Positions 15,922-18,137 of a stretch of DNA of 18,137 bases are shown here, in pieces. The notes under the pieces are model-generated. The model did no database searches, had not been told where the DNA came from, and saw only the letters and a list, made by a program, of their open reading frames with translations. The translations under genes were made by a program, and so were the position numbers. Within the stretch, counting starts at the first letter, position 1. Every line of letters starts with the position of its first letter. The stretch covers positions 1 through 18,137 of the forward strand of contig DXCD01000229.1 in NCBI GenBank assembly GCA_019116185.1. The letters are read 5' to 3'. The stretch comes from Candidatus Mediterraneibacter stercorigallinarum. GTDB taxonomy: Bacteria > Bacillota > Clostridia > Lachnospirales > Lachnospiraceae.

Positions 15922-16800
15922 CTATTCCACCATATTTATTATTTTTTCCGGGATGTCCAGTTTGGAAAACCCATAAAATTTCTCTGCGTTTTCTCCCAGG
16001 AATTTCCGTTTTTCTTCCTCTGACAGCTTCGTGGTCTTTTCGATAAAGTCCTTGCTCATATCGTAGGTGATCGCTGTCATGGTCCGCGGGTAATCACTGC
16101 CCCACATCAGCTTATCGATTCCGCAGATATCAATTGCGGTGCGGATGGCCCTGACCGCCGAGGGATACGGATAGAACTCACTGTTAAACAGCCAGGTAAT
16201 GCCGCCGCTCTCAATATATACATTTTTATGCTTTGCAAGGGCGATCTGCTTTTCCCAGCCTTCTACCGTCACCATGCCGAAATGTCCGACCGCGATCCGC
16301 AGATCCGGATACTTTTCGATCAATCTCTCCATGGCATCTGTCTGAGCGTCTCCGTCGGCCATGTCAATGGAAATAAATTTCCCGAGCCGTTCGGCCTGGC
16401 GGAAAATTTCCTCATGGGCCAGGAGGTCCTGGTTTTCCAGTCTTCCCCCGCAGATTTTCACTCCATCGAACTTGGACAGCCATTCATCCTCAATCGGCTT
16501 CTCTTCGTACAGGCAACAGATTTTCATCCTCTCGGGATATTTCTCTCTGCACGCCAGAAGATAAGCGTCCTGATTGCCGTCAATATATTCCTGTGTTATT
16601 ACACAACCGCTGACCCGCGCGTAATCCATATTTGCCATGAGCATTTCAACCGTATTTCTCCCGTCCAGCATATATGGGGGCATCATCTGCCGCAGCTCGC
16701 CGCCGAAATCGCTTTTTCCGCCTGTGAGCGGAACCACCGGTTTCCCGTTCACGCGGCCTGCCTGAGGGTCCCACAAGTGTGCATGTGCATCAATGATCAT
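15922..16800 (-). CDS. Amidohydrolase-family TIM-barrel hydrolase, candidate sugar lactonase
   Basis: A 292-residue protein of the amidohydrolase superfamily (Amidohydro_2 type). The N-terminal metal-binding HxH is in MIIDAHAHLWDP (H6, H8), a later His is in VGHFG (H173), and the terminal metal/base Asp is in MWGSDYP (D236). The DAHxHxWDP opening is typical of the lactonase-containing group (COG3618-like) that includes L-fucono-, L-rhamnono- and L-galactono-lactonases, though decarboxylases and other hydrolases share the fold. The ATG at 16800 follows AGGAGG by 6 bases; an in-frame ATG at 16842 overlaps the promoter -10 and is rejected. It is first in the five-gene operon and divergent from the AraC regulator. 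Between a C1 dehydrogenase and an aldonate dehydrogenase, a lactonase is the missing step. Confidence 0.72.
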   Translation of the reverse strand: MIIDAHAHLWDPQAGRVNGKPVVPLTGGKSDFGGELRQMMPPYMLDGRNTVEMLMANMDYARVSGCVITQEYIDGNQDAYLLACREKYPERMKICCLYEEKPIEDEWLSKFDGVKICGGRLENQDLLAHEEIFRQAERLGKFISIDMADGDAQTDAMERLIEKYPDLRIAVGHFGMVTVEGWEKQIALAKHKNVYIESGGITWLFNSEFYPYPSAVRAIRTAIDICGIDKLMWGSDYPRTMTAITYDMSKDFIEKTTKLSEEEKRKFLGENAEKFYGFSKLDIPEKIINMVE

Positions 16801-16840
16801 ACGAATCCTCCTTTTTATTTCTTCTGCAAATCTTGCTTTC

Positions 16841-16846
16841 ATTATA
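16841..16846 (-). promoter_or_regulatory. -10 box of the catabolic operon, without a good -35
   Basis: A perfect TATAAT on the minus strand, with transcription expected near 16834 and a leader of about 34 bases. At 17-bp spacing the -35 hexamer is TAGCTT, a poor match, as is common at promoters that need an activator. Confidence 0.6.
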
Positions 16847-16859
16847 TCTCCTATGGTAC

Positions 16860-16873
16860 GATGAAGCTACATC
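16860..16873. promoter_or_regulatory. Candidate operator: 14-bp imperfect palindrome over the -35 region
   Basis: GATG-A-AGCT-A-CATC, symmetric except for one position in each half. It covers the -35 region of the operon promoter and lies between the operon and the divergent AraC-type gene. It is a candidate regulator site only; AraC proteins more often bind direct repeats. Confidence 0.35.
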
Positions 16874-16934
16874 AAAATCAGACAATTAGTGTATATCCAT
16901 GTCCGATAAGCGTACTTTCAAAGGAGAAGCTGCC

Positions 16935-17804
16935 ATGAAAAACGATAACTTAAATATTACATTCTCAATAGGGAAATACATGATCACGATCCTGAAATTC
17001 ACATACGAATGTCAGACCTGGAATACGCCCTCACATTCCCATAGTTCCAACAGCTATGAACTGCACTATATCCCACAGGGAAAAGGAACACTGATCAGCA
17101 GTCAGAAGTCCTATTCCTTATATCCCAATGTCCTGTACACGACCGGTCCTCACATTGAACACCAGCAATATCCGGATCCCGCGGACCCTACGTATGAATA
17201 CTGTATTTACTTGAGAATAGAGGAAACACATGCAAAACAGCGAAAAAAAAATACAGATCACGAAAACATCATGGACCTGTTTTTAAATTATCCCTTCTGG
17301 TATGGCACTGACCACGCGGACCTGCCTGTCACCCTGGAGCAGATTCATCAGGAGATTTTTGATCCCAAGCCGGCCGCGGCGCTGATGCTGGAAGCGCTGT
17401 TCATACAGTTTATGGTAAAAGTCCTGCGCAATTACAAGCCTGCGTCCAAAGCCGCGATCACTTCCATCCCGATCCCGCTGATCAAGGCTTACATCTTGAT
17501 CGAAGACAGCTTCCTTTTAGAATATGACACAATTACTTTGGAAGAATTGTCGCATCGGCTTGGGCTGAGCACCCGGCAGACAAGCAGGATCCTGTTTGAC
17601 AGATACGGGCAGAATTTTGTCCAAAAACGGACAGAGGCCAGGATGGCGGCAGCGGCAACTTTCTTAAAAGAAAACAAACTGTCCATCTCTGAAATTGCCT
17701 CCCGGCTGGGATATTCCTGCCCCAGCCATTTTCACGCCGCATTCAAAAAATATTACCAGATGACAACCACGGAATACAAAAATCGCTGTCTTGACAAAGT
17801 ATAA
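16935..17804 (+). CDS. AraC-family transcriptional regulator
   Basis: A 289-residue regulator. The N-terminal half has the AraC-type cupin pattern (HSHSSNSYELHYIPQGKGTLIS, then LYPNVLYTTGPHIEHQQ), which usually binds a small effector such as a sugar. The C-terminal about 100 residues form the double helix-turn-helix DNA-binding domain: first helix pair LEELSHRLGLSTRQTSRILF, second ISEIASRLGYSCPSHFHAAFKKYY, followed by the usual TTEYKNRC end. The ATG at 16935 lies 8 bases after AAAGGAG; an ATG at 16899 has no ribosome site. It is transcribed away from the five-gene sugar-acid operon across a 134-base gap, so it is most likely that operon's activator, responding to the sugar or an intermediate. 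Its 3' end runs into the shared terminator at 17808-17856. Confidence 0.92.
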   Translation: MKNDNLNITFSIGKYMITILKFTYECQTWNTPSHSHSSNSYELHYIPQGKGTLISSQKSYSLYPNVLYTTGPHIEHQQYPDPADPTYEYCIYLRIEETHAKQRKKNTDHENIMDLFLNYPFWYGTDHADLPVTLEQIHQEIFDPKPAAALMLEALFIQFMVKVLRNYKPASKAAITSIPIPLIKAYILIEDSFLLEYDTITLEELSHRLGLSTRQTSRILFDRYGQNFVQKRTEARMAAAATFLKENKLSISEIASRLGYSCPSHFHAAFKKYYQMTTTEYKNRCLDKV

Positions 17805-17807
17805 CAA

Positions 17808-17856
17808 AAAGGGCGCTTCCCGCAGACGAACATTCATCCGCAGGACAGCGCCCCTT
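17808..17856 (-). terminator. Intrinsic terminator of rpsO, probably bidirectional
   Basis: A 10-bp stem with one G-U pair (AAGGGGCGCT / AGCGCCCTTT at 17847-17856 and 17808-17817), with further pairing in the 29-base loop. On the minus strand it continues into TTTTTGTTA, a good terminator for rpsO. On the plus strand it begins 4 bases after the araC-type stop codon and is followed by CGTTTCG, so it may also end that transcript, less strongly. Confidence 0.85.
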
Positions 17857-17882
17857 CGTTTCGCTTCTCTTAGATACCCGGA

Positions 17883-18137
17883 TTATTTTCTCAGTCCGAG
17901 TCTCTCGATCAGGGAACGATATCTCTCGATATCTACTTTCTTAAGGTATGCAAGAAGACCTCTTCTCTGACCTACCATCTTAAGAAGACCTCTTCTTGAG
18001 TGGTGATCCTTCGGGTTAGCCTTGAAGTGCTCTGTGAGCTCGTTGATCCTTGCTGTCAGGATTGCTACCTGCACCTCCGGAGATCCTGTGTCTCCCTCTG
18101 ATCTTCCATACTCTTTGATGATTGCCTGTTTCTTCTC
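17883..18137 (-). CDS. rpsO: 30S ribosomal protein S15 (N-terminus cut by window edge)
   Basis: S15 is a primary 16S rRNA-binding protein of the small-subunit platform. The visible 84 residues run from EKKQAIIKEYGRSEGDTGSPEVQ through the signature HFKANPKDHHSRRGLL and VGQRRGLLAYL to the C-terminal ERYRSLIERLGLRK. S15 is normally about 88-89 residues, so only the first four or so are missing at the right edge, together with any autoregulatory leader. It is followed by the terminator at 17808-17856. Its usual downstream partner pnp is on the same strand but about 7.5 kb away, beyond the catabolic island. Confidence 0.97.
   Translation of the reverse strand, partial: EKKQAIIKEYGRSEGDTGSPEVQVAILTARINELTEHFKANPKDHHSRRGLLKMVGQRRGLLAYLKKVDIERYRSLIERLGLRK

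Noticed and set aside
16801..16842. Upstream extension of the amidohydrolase from 16842
   Set aside because: That ATG overlaps the -10 box and lies before the predicted transcript start; MIIDAHAHLWDP after AGGAGG is the natural start.
16905..16920. Possible CcpA cre-like site between the operon and the AraC gene
   Set aside because: The two halves are too far apart and the central CG is offset from the TGWAANCGNTNWCA consensus.

Overview
The window looks like chromosomal DNA from a mid-GC Clostridia (Firmicutes), most likely a Lachnospiraceae-type gut anaerobe. The grounds are purine-rich AGGAGG ribosome sites, TATAAT promoters, MutL of the endonuclease type, the style of the housekeeping proteins, and the gene neighbourhood. 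No species can be named from sequence alone. Gene density is high: no gap exceeds about 285 bases. I saw no tRNA, insertion sequence, CRISPR array or phage gene.

Layout, left to right. (1) 1-5047: the mismatch-repair pair mutS-mutL on the minus strand, with mutL cut by the window edge near its C-terminus and a good sigma-A promoter in front of mutS. (2) 5166-6623: a divergent CPBP-family membrane protease gene, converging tail to tail on a small membrane protein gene. (3) 6717-8127: rarA, a replication-associated AAA+ ATPase, with its own extended -10 promoter. (4) 8147-10505: pnp, encoding polynucleotide phosphorylase, with a terminator, a strong promoter and a leader that folds into a long three-part hairpin. 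(5) 10540-17804: a sugar-acid catabolic island. It consists of a tightly spaced five-gene minus-strand operon (amidohydrolase-family lactonase candidate, glucose-dehydrogenase-like MDR, zinc-dependent L-galactonate-5-dehydrogenase-like enzyme, uxaB, uxaA) and a divergent AraC-type regulator. (6) 17808-18137: a strong terminator and the 3' part of rpsO, cut by the right edge.

How the genes fit together. In order of reaction, the operon can be read as a complete oxidative route from an aldose to 2-keto-3-deoxygluconate (KDG): C1 dehydrogenase, lactonase, C5 dehydrogenase, tagaturonate reductase, altronate dehydratase. The only sugar I know that fits every step is L-galactose (L-galactose, L-galactonolactone, L-galactonate, D-tagaturonate, D-altronate, KDG). 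UxaA and UxaB are clear by sequence; the substrates of the other three enzymes are inferred. Transport, KDG kinase and KDPG aldolase are not in the window.

The island sits between rpsO and pnp, which are direct neighbours in very many bacteria. The rpsO terminator and the pnp promoter and leader are both intact on either side, so the cassette appears to have entered the spacer without harming either gene. Other points of interest are a 33-bp repeat array in the MutL linker and sliding-clamp-like peptides in MutL, MutS and RarA.
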